Of a stretch of 64,000 nucleotides of DNA, positions 33,800 through 42,040 are shown piece after piece. The notes below the pieces were generated by a model. It saw nothing but the letters and a program-made list of their open reading frames with translations, did not search any database and had not been told where the DNA came from. This DNA is from Achromobacter sp. MYb9 (lineage in GTDB: Bacteria; Pseudomonadota; Gammaproteobacteria; Burkholderiales; Burkholderiaceae_B). Numbering within the stretch: position 1 is the first letter of the stretch; every line of letters begins with the position of its first letter. The translations under genes were made by a program, and so were the position numbers. The stretch lies in assembly GCF_002975275.1 (NCBI RefSeq), contig NZ_PCOQ01000003.1:1-64000 (forward strand). The letters run 5' to 3'.

Positions 33800-36217
33800 T
33801 CAATAGTTGATCGAGGCCGAGAGCATATACGTCCTTCCCGCCGCGTTCGTCACGAACGATCCGGAAGCCAGCCAGTACTTCTTGTCGGCGACGTTCTCGA
33901 CGTTGGCGCGGAAGACCACCTCCTTGCCGGCGATCGTGGTGACGTAACGGGCGCCGAGGTCGAAGCGGGTGTAGCCCGGCAGGCGCAGCGTATTGGTGTT
34001 GTTGAGGTAGACGGACGACGTGCGGATGGCGCGGCCGTTCAGGCTCAGCCCCTGCACCCACGGCGTGTCCCAATCCAGGCCCAGGTTATAGGTGCTGGCC
34101 GGCACGCCGGCGGGCCGGTTGCCCTGGCTTACGCCGCCCGGGGTCTTGGTGAGTTCGCTGTTGATGAAGGCCGCGCTTGCCATCAGGCGCAGGCCGGGAA
34201 CGAGTTCGCCGTAGCCCGTCAGTTCCAGGCCGCGGTTGCGCTGTTCACCAAAGTAGCCGTAGACGTTGTTGTCGTCGGCCTGGCCGGCCGGGCGCGCAAT
34301 CTGGAACAGCGCAAGCGTGGTGGTGATGTTGCCGTCCCAATCCACCTTGACGCCGGCTTCGTATTGCTTGGACTTGTACGGCGCCAGCACGGCGCCCCGG
34401 TTTTCGTAGGTGTCGCCCACGATCGTGCCGCGCGTCAGGCCTTGGGCCAGGTTGGCGTAGACCGACACATTTTGCAGCGGCTTGACGACGATGCCGCCGA
34501 CGGGCGAGTTGGCGCTGGAACGGTAGCCGCTGGTGCGCGCGCCCGTGGTGGTGTTGAAGCTATCGACTTCAACCCGTTGGTGGCGGACGCCCGCCGTCAG
34601 CAGAATGCGATCGTCGATGAAAGACAGCGTGTCGACAATGGCGAAGCTGGTCAGCGTGGTGTCCGACGCCTTTTGCGGGGTGAGGCGCACGGCGGGGCCG
34701 TCGGGGATGTCGACCGGATCATAGATATTGGAAGCCACAATGGCCGACCCCGTCGAATAGGCGTTGCCCGCTTCTTGCTTCAGGTAGGTGGCGCCCAGTG
34801 CCAGGCGGTGCTTGATGCCGCCGGTGCTGAAGCGGGCCGTCAAGCCGGCGTCGCCGCTGCTCGTCTTCGAATACGAGTCGTAGTACGTCGTCATGACGTT
34901 GAAGTTGCCGTCCTGGTCCACCGACTGGCGCACGCCGGACGGGCTGACGGTAACCGGGAAGATCTGCCGCACCTTGCCGTCGCGATACCCCGCCGCGATG
35001 TGGCCGGTGAGGTTGTCGGTGAAGTCATATTCCAGGCGCGACATGATGGTGCTGTCGCGTTGCGACAGACGGGTGCCAGGGTAGAAGTTGATGTCGCCAT
35101 CCGGCGGCGAGGGCAGTTCCGTCACGTTGGCCTGCCAGCCGATCTGCGAGCGGAAGTTCTCGATCACGTCTTCCTGGTGGATGGCGTCGGCCGACCAGCG
35201 CAGGCGCGCGCCGCGATAGTCGATACCCAAGGCGCCCATGTCCAGGCCTTGCTTACCGTCCTTCAACGTGGCTTCACCGCCGCGCTTGACGCCATTGAAG
35301 CGCAGGCCCCAGGCATTGTCTTCGCCAAAGCGGCGGCCCAGGTCAAGCTGGCCGGTGAAGTTGGCCTTGCTGGCATAGCCCAGCGTGGCGCGCGCCAGCG
35401 GTTCGTCGTCGGCGCGCTTGGTCACCACGTTGATGGCGCCGCCGATGCTGCCGTTGGGCGGAATGCCGCGCATGAAGGCGCCGGGGCCCTTCAGCACTTC
35501 CACCCGCTCCAGGATCTGCACCGGCACGCGGCTGGACGACACCAGGCCATACAGGCCGTTGACGCTGACGTCGCCGCTGCCCACGGCAAAGCCGCGGATC
35601 TGGAAGTCTTCACCAAAGCCACCGGCCGACGTCAGCGTGCGGACCGAGGCGTCGTTGACGACCACGTCCGCCAACGTGCGGGCCTGTTGGTCGTACAGCA
35701 ATTCAGAGGTGTAGTTGACCGTGCTGAACGGCGAGTCCATCACGTCTTCAGAACCCAGCAGACCCAGGCTGCCGCCCGTGGCAAGCTGCCCGCCCGCGTA
35801 GGGCGGGGCAAGTTCGCCCAGAATGCCGGCGGTGACCGTCACGGCTTCCAGTTGCACCGTGCCGCCCGTGGGCTCGGCGCGCGACAAGGTCACGTTGTTG
35901 CCATTGCGCGAGTACTGGATGCCGGTGCCCTGCAGCAGTTGGCGCAGGGCTTCTTCGGGCGACAGGCTGCCGGAGATCGCACGCGCGTTTTGGCCGGCAA
36001 GCACGTCCTGGGAGTAGAAGATCTGCAAAGACGTCTGCGAGCCCAGCTGCAACAGCGCGTCGCCCAGCGGCTGCGCCGGGATGTTGACGCTGACTGGCGC
36101 CTCCTGGGCGTGGGCGGCGGGCGCCATGCCGAAGGTGAGCGACACCGAGAAGGCAAGCGCGCTGAGAACGGCGCGCGGCGGAACGCGCGAAGCAGGTCGG
36201 GCAGATGCGGTAGTCAA
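33800..36217 (-). CDS. TonB-dependent siderophore receptor with signalling (STN) domain
   Basis: The roughly 805-residue outer-membrane protein has a signal peptide ending AHAQ and an STN signalling domain (VSVNIPAQPLGDALLQLGSQ through GIQYSRNGNNVTLSR). A plug domain follows (IRGFAVGSGDVSVNGLYGL and LERVEVLKGPGAFMRGIPPN), then a 22-strand-type barrel ending in NY. STN-bearing transducers contact FecR in the periplasm. I chose TTG 36217, since the longer frame to 36391 would cover two inverted repeats and has no signal sequence at its start. No siderophore genes are near, so it probably takes up a foreign ferric siderophore. Iron control is likely through FecI. Confidence 0.88.
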   Translation of the reverse strand: MTTASARPASRVPPRAVLSALAFSVSLTFGMAPAAHAQEAPVSVNIPAQPLGDALLQLGSQTSLQIFYSQDVLAGQNARAISGSLSPEEALRQLLQGTGIQYSRNGNNVTLSRAEPTGGTVQLEAVTVTAGILGELAPPYAGGQLATGGSLGLLGSEDVMDSPFSTVNYTSELLYDQQARTLADVVVNDASVRTLTSAGGFGEDFQIRGFAVGSGDVSVNGLYGLVSSSRVPVQILERVEVLKGPGAFMRGIPPNGSIGGAINVVTKRADDEPLARATLGYASKANFTGQLDLGRRFGEDNAWGLRFNGVKRGGEATLKDGKQGLDMGALGIDYRGARLRWSADAIHQEDVIENFRSQIGWQANVTELPSPPDGDINFYPGTRLSQRDSTIMSRLEYDFTDNLTGHIAAGYRDGKVRQIFPVTVSPSGVRQSVDQDGNFNVMTTYYDSYSKTSSGDAGLTARFSTGGIKHRLALGATYLKQEAGNAYSTGSAIVASNIYDPVDIPDGPAVRLTPQKASDTTLTSFAIVDTLSFIDDRILLTAGVRHQRVEVDSFNTTTGARTSGYRSSANSPVGGIVVKPLQNVSVYANLAQGLTRGTIVGDTYENRGAVLAPYKSKQYEAGVKVDWDGNITTTLALFQIARPAGQADDNNVYGYFGEQRNRGLELTGYGELVPGLRLMASAAFINSELTKTPGGVSQGNRPAGVPASTYNLGLDWDTPWVQGLSLNGRAIRTSSVYLNNTNTLRLPGYTRFDLGARYVTTIAGKEVVFRANVENVADKKYWLASGSFVTNAAGRTYMLSASINY

Positions 36218-36325
36218 GATCGGTCGCTCAGTGGGCGGCGCATGCGAGGCGCACAGGTTTCGAAAGGAGGTGGGCGGGAATGCCCGGGGCGAGGCCGCCC
36301 CTTCCTTTCTAGACGCACGAGCAGG

Positions 36326-36373
36326 GTGATTCCCGGAATGGGAATCACTATTATTGTGTAACAGAATTGTTAC
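36326..36373. promoter_or_regulatory. Two inverted repeats in front of the receptor gene
   Basis: GTGATTCCC-N5-GGGAATCAC (36326-36348, nine-base arms) and GTAACA-GAAT-TGTTAC (36358-36373) lie between fecR (ends 36416) and the receptor start. They may be a terminator-like structure plus a FecI-dependent promoter element. No T-run follows. The sequence is unlike a Fur box. Confidence 0.45.
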
Positions 36374-36415
36374 GGTCCGCGTAACCCGCATCGGCGGGAC
36401 GAGGGCACAAGCCGC

Positions 36416-37441
36416 TTAGCGCGCGACGACGCGTATCCGGCCGTCCTGCAGGCGATCCAGCGACACGGGCGCGATGGCGGGCAGGGCGTCGATCATGGCC
36501 TGCGGGTCGTCCACACTGAAAATGCCGGAAACGCGGTGCTGGCCGAGTTCGGGCGCGTCCAGGCTCGCGGGCCGCATCAGGTAGCGGTTCATCTCGCTGA
36601 TGACCGTGGCCAAAGACACATTGTTGAAGATGATCTTGCCGCGCTGCCAGGCGGTCAGGTTCTCGATGTTGACCTGCGCGATCTCGCTCAATGTGCTGTC
36701 CGCGTAGGCAATGGCTTGTTGGCCCGCGGCCAGGTGGCGTGCGCTCTGATGCCACCAGGGGCCGGATTCCAGCCGCACGGAGCCCGATTCGACGCTAACC
36801 TGCAAGGCCTCGCTGTCGCGTCGCACGTTGAAGCGGGTGCCCGTCACGGTGACCTGTCCCAAGCCGCCCACCACCACGAAGGGCCGTGACGCATCGTGCC
36901 GGACTTCGAAGAAGGCCTCGCCGTGCGCCAGCTCCACTCGGCGTTCGCCGGCGCCGAAGTGGGTGGCCAGGCGGGTGTCGCCGTTCAGGTGCAGCGTGGA
37001 TCCGTCCGGCAGGGCGACCTGCCGCCGTTCGCCCTTACGGGTGGAATAAGTGACCAGGTTTTCGTTGCCGTCGAAGACGTATGGCGCGGCCAGGATGGCC
37101 GCCATGACCGGCAGCGAACAGGCTGCCGCCATTCCGAGCCCGAAGCGCCGCCGCGACATCGGCGGCGGCCTGGACGCCGCCAGCGACTCATGCATCAGGT
37201 CGCGCAGGCGCGCCTGGGGTACGGACAGCACGGCCTCCCATTGGGAGGCCAGCCTGCGATACTCGTGCTCGTGGGCGGGATTGGCGCGGCACCAGGCTGC
37301 AAATGCCTGTTGGTCCGATTCCGTGGCTTCGCCGGAATGCAGGCGGGCGAACCAATGGGCCGCGTCGCGCGGAGGATCGAGCTCATCGGCGTCGCGGCTA
37401 TGCGGGCGCTTGTCGGCAGGGCCGGAATTAGAGAGGGGCAT
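36416..37441 (-). CDS. FecR-type anti-sigma/sigma regulator with STN-like end
   Basis: The 341-residue protein has a cytosolic DUF4880 start (DPPRDAAHWFARLHSGEATE), one membrane helix (GLGMAAACSLPVMAAILAAPY) and the periplasmic FecR domain (YSTRKGERRQVALPDGSTLH). At the C-terminus an STN-like segment follows (HRVSGIFSVDDPQAMIDALP), where the TonB receptor's signal is read. It overlaps the sigma gene by 14 bases. It relays the ligand-bound state of the receptor to FecI. Confidence 0.9.
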   Translation of the reverse strand: MPLSNSGPADKRPHSRDADELDPPRDAAHWFARLHSGEATESDQQAFAAWCRANPAHEHEYRRLASQWEAVLSVPQARLRDLMHESLAASRPPPMSRRRFGLGMAAACSLPVMAAILAAPYVFDGNENLVTYSTRKGERRQVALPDGSTLHLNGDTRLATHFGAGERRVELAHGEAFFEVRHDASRPFVVVGGLGQVTVTGTRFNVRRDSEALQVSVESGSVRLESGPWWHQSARHLAAGQQAIAYADSTLSEIAQVNIENLTAWQRGKIIFNNVSLATVISEMNRYLMRPASLDAPELGQHRVSGIFSVDDPQAMIDALPAIAPVSLDRLQDGRIRVVAR

Positions 37442-37928
37442 GGTGATGCAGCCGATCGTTGATGTGACGCACGGAGCGAGTCATGTATTTTTCCACCATG
37501 CTGCGCGAGAGACCCATTTCCTGCGCGATCTCGGTGTGCGTCCAGCCTTCCAGCCGGCACCGGAGGTAGACGTGCCGGCACTTGGGCGGCAGGTCTTCAA
37601 GCGCGCGGACCAGTTCGTCGGCCAGTTGCTGGAATCGGATGCCATTATCGGCCGGGGGCGTCGCGGGATGGTCGCCGCTAGGCACGTCGTCCAGTGAAGT
37701 GATGTCCAGCGTGTTGACGTGCCGATGCCAGCTGACCAGGCGGTTGGAGGTGCCGCGGGACATATACGCGCGCGGGTCATAGATGGCGGTGACGTCGCCT
37801 TCCAGCATGCCGAGCACCGTGTCGTGCATGGCGTCTTGGCCATTCTCGTGCCCCCGCCCGCGCCATTTGCCTATCATCTCCACGTAATGGGCGAGCCAGT
37901 CTTTCCTGGCCTTGGGACGGTGGGGCAT
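37428..37928 (-). CDS. FecI-type ECF sigma factor
   Basis: The 166-residue protein has ECF sigma regions 2 (DAMHDTVLGMLEGD, DPRAYMSRGTSNRLVSWHRH) and 4 (ALEDLPPKCRHVYLRCRLEG, then WTHTEIAQEMGLSRSMVEKY). ATG 37928 is chosen because homology begins there; the longer frame (to 38093) covers AT-rich promoter DNA. It directs RNA polymerase to the receptor promoter when FecR passes the signal. The receptor, fecR and fecI are collinear in the standard order. Confidence 0.9.
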   Translation of the reverse strand: MPHRPKARKDWLAHYVEMIGKWRGRGHENGQDAMHDTVLGMLEGDVTAIYDPRAYMSRGTSNRLVSWHRHVNTLDITSLDDVPSGDHPATPPADNGIRFQQLADELVRALEDLPPKCRHVYLRCRLEGWTHTEIAQEMGLSRSMVEKYMTRSVRHINDRLHHHAPL

Positions 37929-37942
37929 GAGAAAACGCTTGG

Positions 37943-37985
37943 TTAAGATAGAATAGTTATTGATTCTAATATGTATTCTCATAGC
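37943..37985 (-). promoter_or_regulatory. AT-rich fecI promoter with Fur-box-like sequence
   Basis: Read leftward, TGAGAATACATATTA (37967-37981) matches the 7-1-7 Fur consensus TGATAAT-N-ATTATCA in about ten of fourteen places, in a 43-base AT-rich stretch that stands out from the GC-rich surroundings. It sits directly upstream of fecI, where Fur usually represses in iron-rich cells. Confidence 0.5.
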
Positions 37986-38125
37986 TGTGCGACAGCGGCA
38001 GTCTGAAGCGGTCATTTGCGCCGTTACGTTCAAGGTTCGCATCCGTGGCCGGAACCTGGCGTTCGCTATAACGCAGTCTGCCTGACAATGCACCGACCGC
38101 GCGTCGAATAAGCCTGCCCCGCCCG

Positions 38126-38896
38126 TCAGCGCCGCTCGAACTTCGGCGCGCGCTTTTCTTCGAACGCCTTCCGGCCTTCCTTGGCGTCGGCGGTGGCAAA
38201 GCAGATCGCCTGCAGATCGCGTTCGTATTCCACGGCCTTTTCCAGCGGCATCGACAGCGCGGCGCGCAGATTGACGCGTGCCGTTTCGGCCGCGATCGGC
38301 GCGCGCGAGGCGATGGTGGCGGCAAGCGCTTGCGCGCGTTCGCGCAACTGCTCCTGCGGCACCACCTCGCTTACCAGGCCCCAGGCCAGTGCCTGCTCGG
38401 CGCGGATGGGGTCGCCGGTCAGCACCATCAGTGCGGCGTTGCTCGGGCCGACCGCATGGACGAGCTGCGCCGTCATGCCGCCGCCGCCAATCCAGCCCAG
38501 CTTGATCTCGGGCGCGCCCAGGCGCGCGTTGTCGGAGGCGATGCGGATATCGCAGGCCAACGCCATTTCCAGGCCGCCGCCGAAGGTATAGCCGTTGATC
38601 GCCGCCACCGTGGGCTTCTTCAACATGCGCACGCAGTCGCAGTAGTCAAGCCGATTGCGAAAATCCCAGGGGGTGGCGTAGCGGTCAAGCTCGGTAATGT
38701 CCGAGCCAGCGCAGAAGGCCTTGGAGCCGGCGCCGGTCAGGATCACCGCGCGCACCTGCGAGTCGGTGTTGCATTGCTGCACCGCCGCGATCAGCAGGTC
38801 GGCCATCTCGGGCGTCATCGCGTTCAGCTTCTCGGGACGATTGAGTTCGATGATGGCGACATGGCCATCGATACTGAGATTGACGAGTGCGCTCAC
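38126..38896 (-). CDS. Enoyl-CoA hydratase/isomerase-like protein lacking second Glu
   Basis: The 256-residue crotonase-fold protein has the CoA oxyanion-hole signatures FCAGSDITEL (61-70) and INGYTFGGGLEMALACDIRI (100-119). In the rat crotonase pair Glu144/Glu164, the first corresponds to Glu130 here (ARLGAPEIKLG). The second is Leu156 in NAALMVLTG, so classical syn-hydration is doubtful. It could be an isomerase, a decarboxylase or a hydrolase. Last gene of the LacI-controlled operon, ten bases behind the binding-protein-like gene. Confidence 0.84.
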   Translation of the reverse strand: MSALVNLSIDGHVAIIELNRPEKLNAMTPEMADLLIAAVQQCNTDSQVRAVILTGAGSKAFCAGSDITELDRYATPWDFRNRLDYCDCVRMLKKPTVAAINGYTFGGGLEMALACDIRIASDNARLGAPEIKLGWIGGGGMTAQLVHAVGPSNAALMVLTGDPIRAEQALAWGLVSEVVPQEQLRERAQALAATIASRAPIAAETARVNLRAALSMPLEKAVEYERDLQAICFATADAKEGRKAFEEKRAPKFERR

Positions 38897-38906
38897 GTCG
38901 AAATCC

Positions 38907-40055
38907 TTATGTTGCGGTGTGCTTGGGGGCGCCGGTCAGGCTGGCCTGGAAACGCTGGGTCAGGCCGCGCGCCATGGAGTGGGAAGATGCGCGGGCGGCG
39001 ACGCCGTCACGCAGGAATTGCGAGGCCTCGGCCTGGAAGGCGATGTAGCCATCGTGCCGGGGCCGGATCGAGGCAGCTTCAAGCGTGCGGGCCGTGTTGG
39101 CATAGAAGTTGCCGCTGGCCGCATTCACGGTCGCATCGGCCCAGCTGCCGCGATGGCTTGGCTGCCCTTCGTGCTGCGGGATGAAGCGGCTTTGGGTATC
39201 GGCCGCGAGCAACCACAGTAGATGCGCGCGCAGCTCCGGCCCCACGATGCAGCGCCGTGATATCGCAATGCCGGTGCCACCGAGGATCGAGCCGGGCCGG
39301 CCCGCTTCAGCCTCGGGCGCGTCGCGGAACGTAAGCGGTTTCGCCACCGCAGAGGTGGCGTAGTTCACATAGCCATAGACCAGCGGGCACAGCGCGATGT
39401 CGTCGCGCGCGCTCATGTGGCCAAGCAGCGCGATCGGGTTGTAGGCCAGGGCGTGCGCGGGCGTGAGCCGCGCCAATTCGCCAAGCACGTCGCACGCGTC
39501 GGCAAGCGTCGCCTCGTCGTGCCAGGCGCCATGTGGGCGCAGGTCGGTATCGGGCGCGATGGCCGCCGCGATTGACAGCAGCGACAGGAACGGGTGCGGA
39601 CCGCCCCAACTGAGCGCGACCGCGCCGCTGCGTTGCGACAGCGTCAGCACCTCGCGCCAGGTGCGCGGCACGGGGCCGTCGAGCCGATCGGCGCGCGTGG
39701 CCATGACCTGCGTGGCGGCGTCCAGCGGCAGCGCCCATTGGCGGTCGGCCATGCGATAGCTGTCGTACGACAGCCCGATGCTATCCTGCGCGATCCGCGC
39801 CAGTTCGTCGGGCGCGAACACGGTATCGAGCGGCTGTAGGCAATCGTGCGCCAGGGCCTCCCCCAGATGGGGGTGATCCAGCACCACCAGGTCATAGCGG
39901 GCGCAGAGTTCGGCGATGGGCGCCGATTCGAAGCCTTCGAGCGACTGCTTGTCCCAGTGCACAAGCGGCGTGTGCGCGGTGGCGGCGTGCAAGGCGTTAA
40001 AGCCGCGCGGGTGGTCCCAGGTAAGGCCGCGGTAGGGCAGGGCGGGCTCGCTCAT
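38907..40055 (-). CDS. Leaderless family-1 solute-binding-like protein
   Basis: The 382-residue protein has the two-lobe style of extracellular solute-binding family 1 (sugar ABC) proteins: YRGLTWDHPRGFNALHAATA, the DLVVLDHPHLGEALAHDCLQ strand, WALPLDAATQVMA and ALSWGGPHPFLSLL. But it has no signal peptide: the N-terminus (MSEPALPYRG) is polar and directly in the fold. No permease or ATPase is in the operon. It probably acts in the cytoplasm, as a ligand sensor, a chaperone for a metabolite or a catalyst. ATG 40055 overlaps the CoA-transferase stop by four bases. Confidence 0.8.
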   Translation of the reverse strand: MSEPALPYRGLTWDHPRGFNALHAATAHTPLVHWDKQSLEGFESAPIAELCARYDLVVLDHPHLGEALAHDCLQPLDTVFAPDELARIAQDSIGLSYDSYRMADRQWALPLDAATQVMATRADRLDGPVPRTWREVLTLSQRSGAVALSWGGPHPFLSLLSIAAAIAPDTDLRPHGAWHDEATLADACDVLGELARLTPAHALAYNPIALLGHMSARDDIALCPLVYGYVNYATSAVAKPLTFRDAPEAEAGRPGSILGGTGIAISRRCIVGPELRAHLLWLLAADTQSRFIPQHEGQPSHRGSWADATVNAASGNFYANTARTLEAASIRPRHDGYIAFQAEASQFLRDGVAARASSHSMARGLTQRFQASLTGAPKHTAT

Positions 40056-41248
40056 TCCGAGACGCCACGCAGCACTGCGCCCGAGGCCGCATGCGCGGCG
40101 ATTTCGTCGGCGCTGAAGCCAAAATCACGCAGCACTTCGTCGGTGTGTTGGCCGGTGAGCGGTGCGCCGCGCACCACCTGGCTTGGTGTCTTGGAAAAGC
40201 GGATCGGAAAACCCGGTGTCTTGATCCGGCCTTCGGTCGGATGCTCGTATTCGACGAAGGTGCCGTTGTGGGCGATCTGTGGATCTTCGACCAGATCGGC
40301 GTATCCATAGACGGGGCTGCACCAGATGCCGGCGGCATCGAGCTTGGCGAACCAATCGGCCGTCGAGGCCTTGGCAAGCGTGTCGCGCACCAGCGCATAG
40401 ATCTCGTCGCGCTTCTCCCAACCGTCGCGCTCGTCGGTGTACTCCGCCAGGCGCGGCTCTTCAGTCACGCGCGCCAGCACGTTCATGTCGGGCATGGCAA
40501 GCGCCAGATAGCCGTCGCTTGTCGCGAAGGTGCCATAGGGCGCGCGGATGTACACGTGGGCATGCGGCTCGGCACTGCGCACCTGCGGCTTGTGCCCCAC
40601 GGTGTAGACCGAGAGCTCCTGCATCTGGATCGTGGTGATCGCATCCAGCATGTTGACCTCGACCTTCTGGCCTTCGCCGGTACGCTCGCGGTGCAGCAGG
40701 GCGGCCAGCACGCCTTCGAAGGCGCAGTACGCGGTGACGGCGTCGACCACATACTGGCCTGCCGCGCGTGGCGCTTCGCCCGCACGGCCCGACGACAGCA
40801 TGGCGCCCGACATCGCCTGCAACAGCAGGTCCTGACCCGGGCGTGTGGCATAGGGGCCGTCTTCGCCGAAGCCCGACATCGATACATAGATCAGGCGCGG
40901 GTTCAGCGCCGACAGGGTCTCGTAGTCAACACCCAGACGGCCGGCGACACCTGGACGGTAGTTCTGGATAAACACGTCGGCCTGCGCCGCGAGCTTCTGG
41001 ATGATCTCCTTGCCGCCGGCGCTCTTCAGATCGATCGCCAGCGAACGCTTGTTGCGGTTCAGCGAGAGAAAGGACACGTTGATCTTGTTGCCGGTGATGC
41101 CGCCGGCTGGCGCGTGCCGCTGCCATTCGCCGGTGGGCGGTTCGATCTTGATCACGTCGGCGCCCAGGTCGCCCAGGCGCTGCGCCGCGAAAGGCCCCGC
41201 CATGGCGATGGAGCAGTCCAGAACCTTGTAGCCAGAAAGAATACTCAT
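40052..41248 (-). CDS. CaiB/BaiF family CoA-transferase
   Basis: The 398-residue protein is a class III CoA-transferase. The N-terminal region (MSILSGYKVLDCSIAMAGPF) is typical; Asp169 (AAGQYVVDAVTAYCAF) matches the catalytic Asp that forms the acyl anhydride. The C-terminal GYADLVEDPQIAHNGTFVEY is also family-specific. It would exchange CoA between an acid and a donor such as succinyl-CoA. Its partners here include both sugar-type oxidoreductases and a crotonase-like protein. Confidence 0.9.
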   Translation of the reverse strand: MSILSGYKVLDCSIAMAGPFAAQRLGDLGADVIKIEPPTGEWQRHAPAGGITGNKINVSFLSLNRNKRSLAIDLKSAGGKEIIQKLAAQADVFIQNYRPGVAGRLGVDYETLSALNPRLIYVSMSGFGEDGPYATRPGQDLLLQAMSGAMLSSGRAGEAPRAAGQYVVDAVTAYCAFEGVLAALLHRERTGEGQKVEVNMLDAITTIQMQELSVYTVGHKPQVRSAEPHAHVYIRAPYGTFATSDGYLALAMPDMNVLARVTEEPRLAEYTDERDGWEKRDEIYALVRDTLAKASTADWFAKLDAAGIWCSPVYGYADLVEDPQIAHNGTFVEYEHPTEGRIKTPGFPIRFSKTPSQVVRGAPLTGQHTDEVLRDFGFSADEIAAHAASGAVLRGVSE

Positions 41249-41278
41249 GCTTCTACCCTTTGCGTGCGCCGATGCGCC

Positions 41279-42040
41279 TCAATGCATGACCCAGCCGCCG
41301 TCAACTGCCAGCGTCTGTCCGGAAATGAAACCCGCCTCGTCCGAGGCAAGGAAAACGATGGCCGCGGCGATGTCGCCTGCGTGCCCGCGGCGCTTCACCG
41401 ACTGGCGTTCGAGCACCATGCGGTTGTAGCCCTCGGGATCGGGATGGATCTTCTCGGCGTCGGTGGGAAACGCGCCCGGCGAAATGGCGTTGACCGTGAT
41501 GCCCCACTTGCCGAACTCGCGGGCGAATGCGCGCGTGGCGCCCACCATCGCGCCCTTGGATTGCACGTAGGGCAGCAGGTTTTCCCAGCCGCCGGACAGC
41601 GTGATCGACGAGATGTTGATCACCCGGCCCCATTGCTGTTCGCGCATGCCGGGCAGCGCCGCGCGGACGATCTGAATCGCCGCCTCGACGTTCACGCGGT
41701 GCACGCGCGCCAGCTCTGCGTCGCTGTATTCCTCGAACGGGCGCGAGGGGTAGATCGCCGCGTTGTTGATGACCACATCGATCGGGCCCTGGGCGGTTAG
41801 CTGCTCAAGGTGCGATTGCAGCGCGCTGGCGTCGGCCAGATCGACCTGCAAGATGTGAAGCTGGTCGGAAAACCGCGCGGGCACGGTGCTGCGCAAGCGA
41901 TCGATATGCCCGGCGTGGTTGTCCAGCGCGATCACGCTTGCGCCCGCTTCCAGCAGCGCAAGCGTGGTGTCCACACCGAAGCCGCCCGCCGCGCCCGTGT
42001 ACAAAACGCGGCGGCCTTGCAATGAGAAGCGCGCGTTCAT
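41279..42040 (-). CDS. Short-chain dehydrogenase/reductase
   Basis: The 253-residue SDR has the cofactor motif TGAAGGFGVDTTLALLEAG, an Asp after strand 2 (VIALDNHAG) that favours NAD, the catalytic Ser of NISSITLSGG and the Y-X3-K pair in LPYVQSKGA. It ends with SDEAGFISGQTLAVDGGWVM, close to the sugar/hydroxy-acid SDRs. ATG 42040 shares ATGA with the DUF4432 stop. It likely oxidises a sugar lactone or acid after the other enzymes, though this is inference from neighbours. Confidence 0.9.
   Translation of the reverse strand: MNARFSLQGRRVLYTGAAGGFGVDTTLALLEAGASVIALDNHAGHIDRLRSTVPARFSDQLHILQVDLADASALQSHLEQLTAQGPIDVVINNAAIYPSRPFEEYSDAELARVHRVNVEAAIQIVRAALPGMREQQWGRVINISSITLSGGWENLLPYVQSKGAMVGATRAFAREFGKWGITVNAISPGAFPTDAEKIHPDPEGYNRMVLERQSVKRRGHAGDIAAAIVFLASDEAGFISGQTLAVDGGWVMH

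Noticed and set aside
33383..36361. 992-codon rightward frame over the TonB receptor
   Set aside because: Composition bias with no domain; it is the GC-rich antisense of the receptor, whose own frame gives clear STN, plug and barrel motifs.
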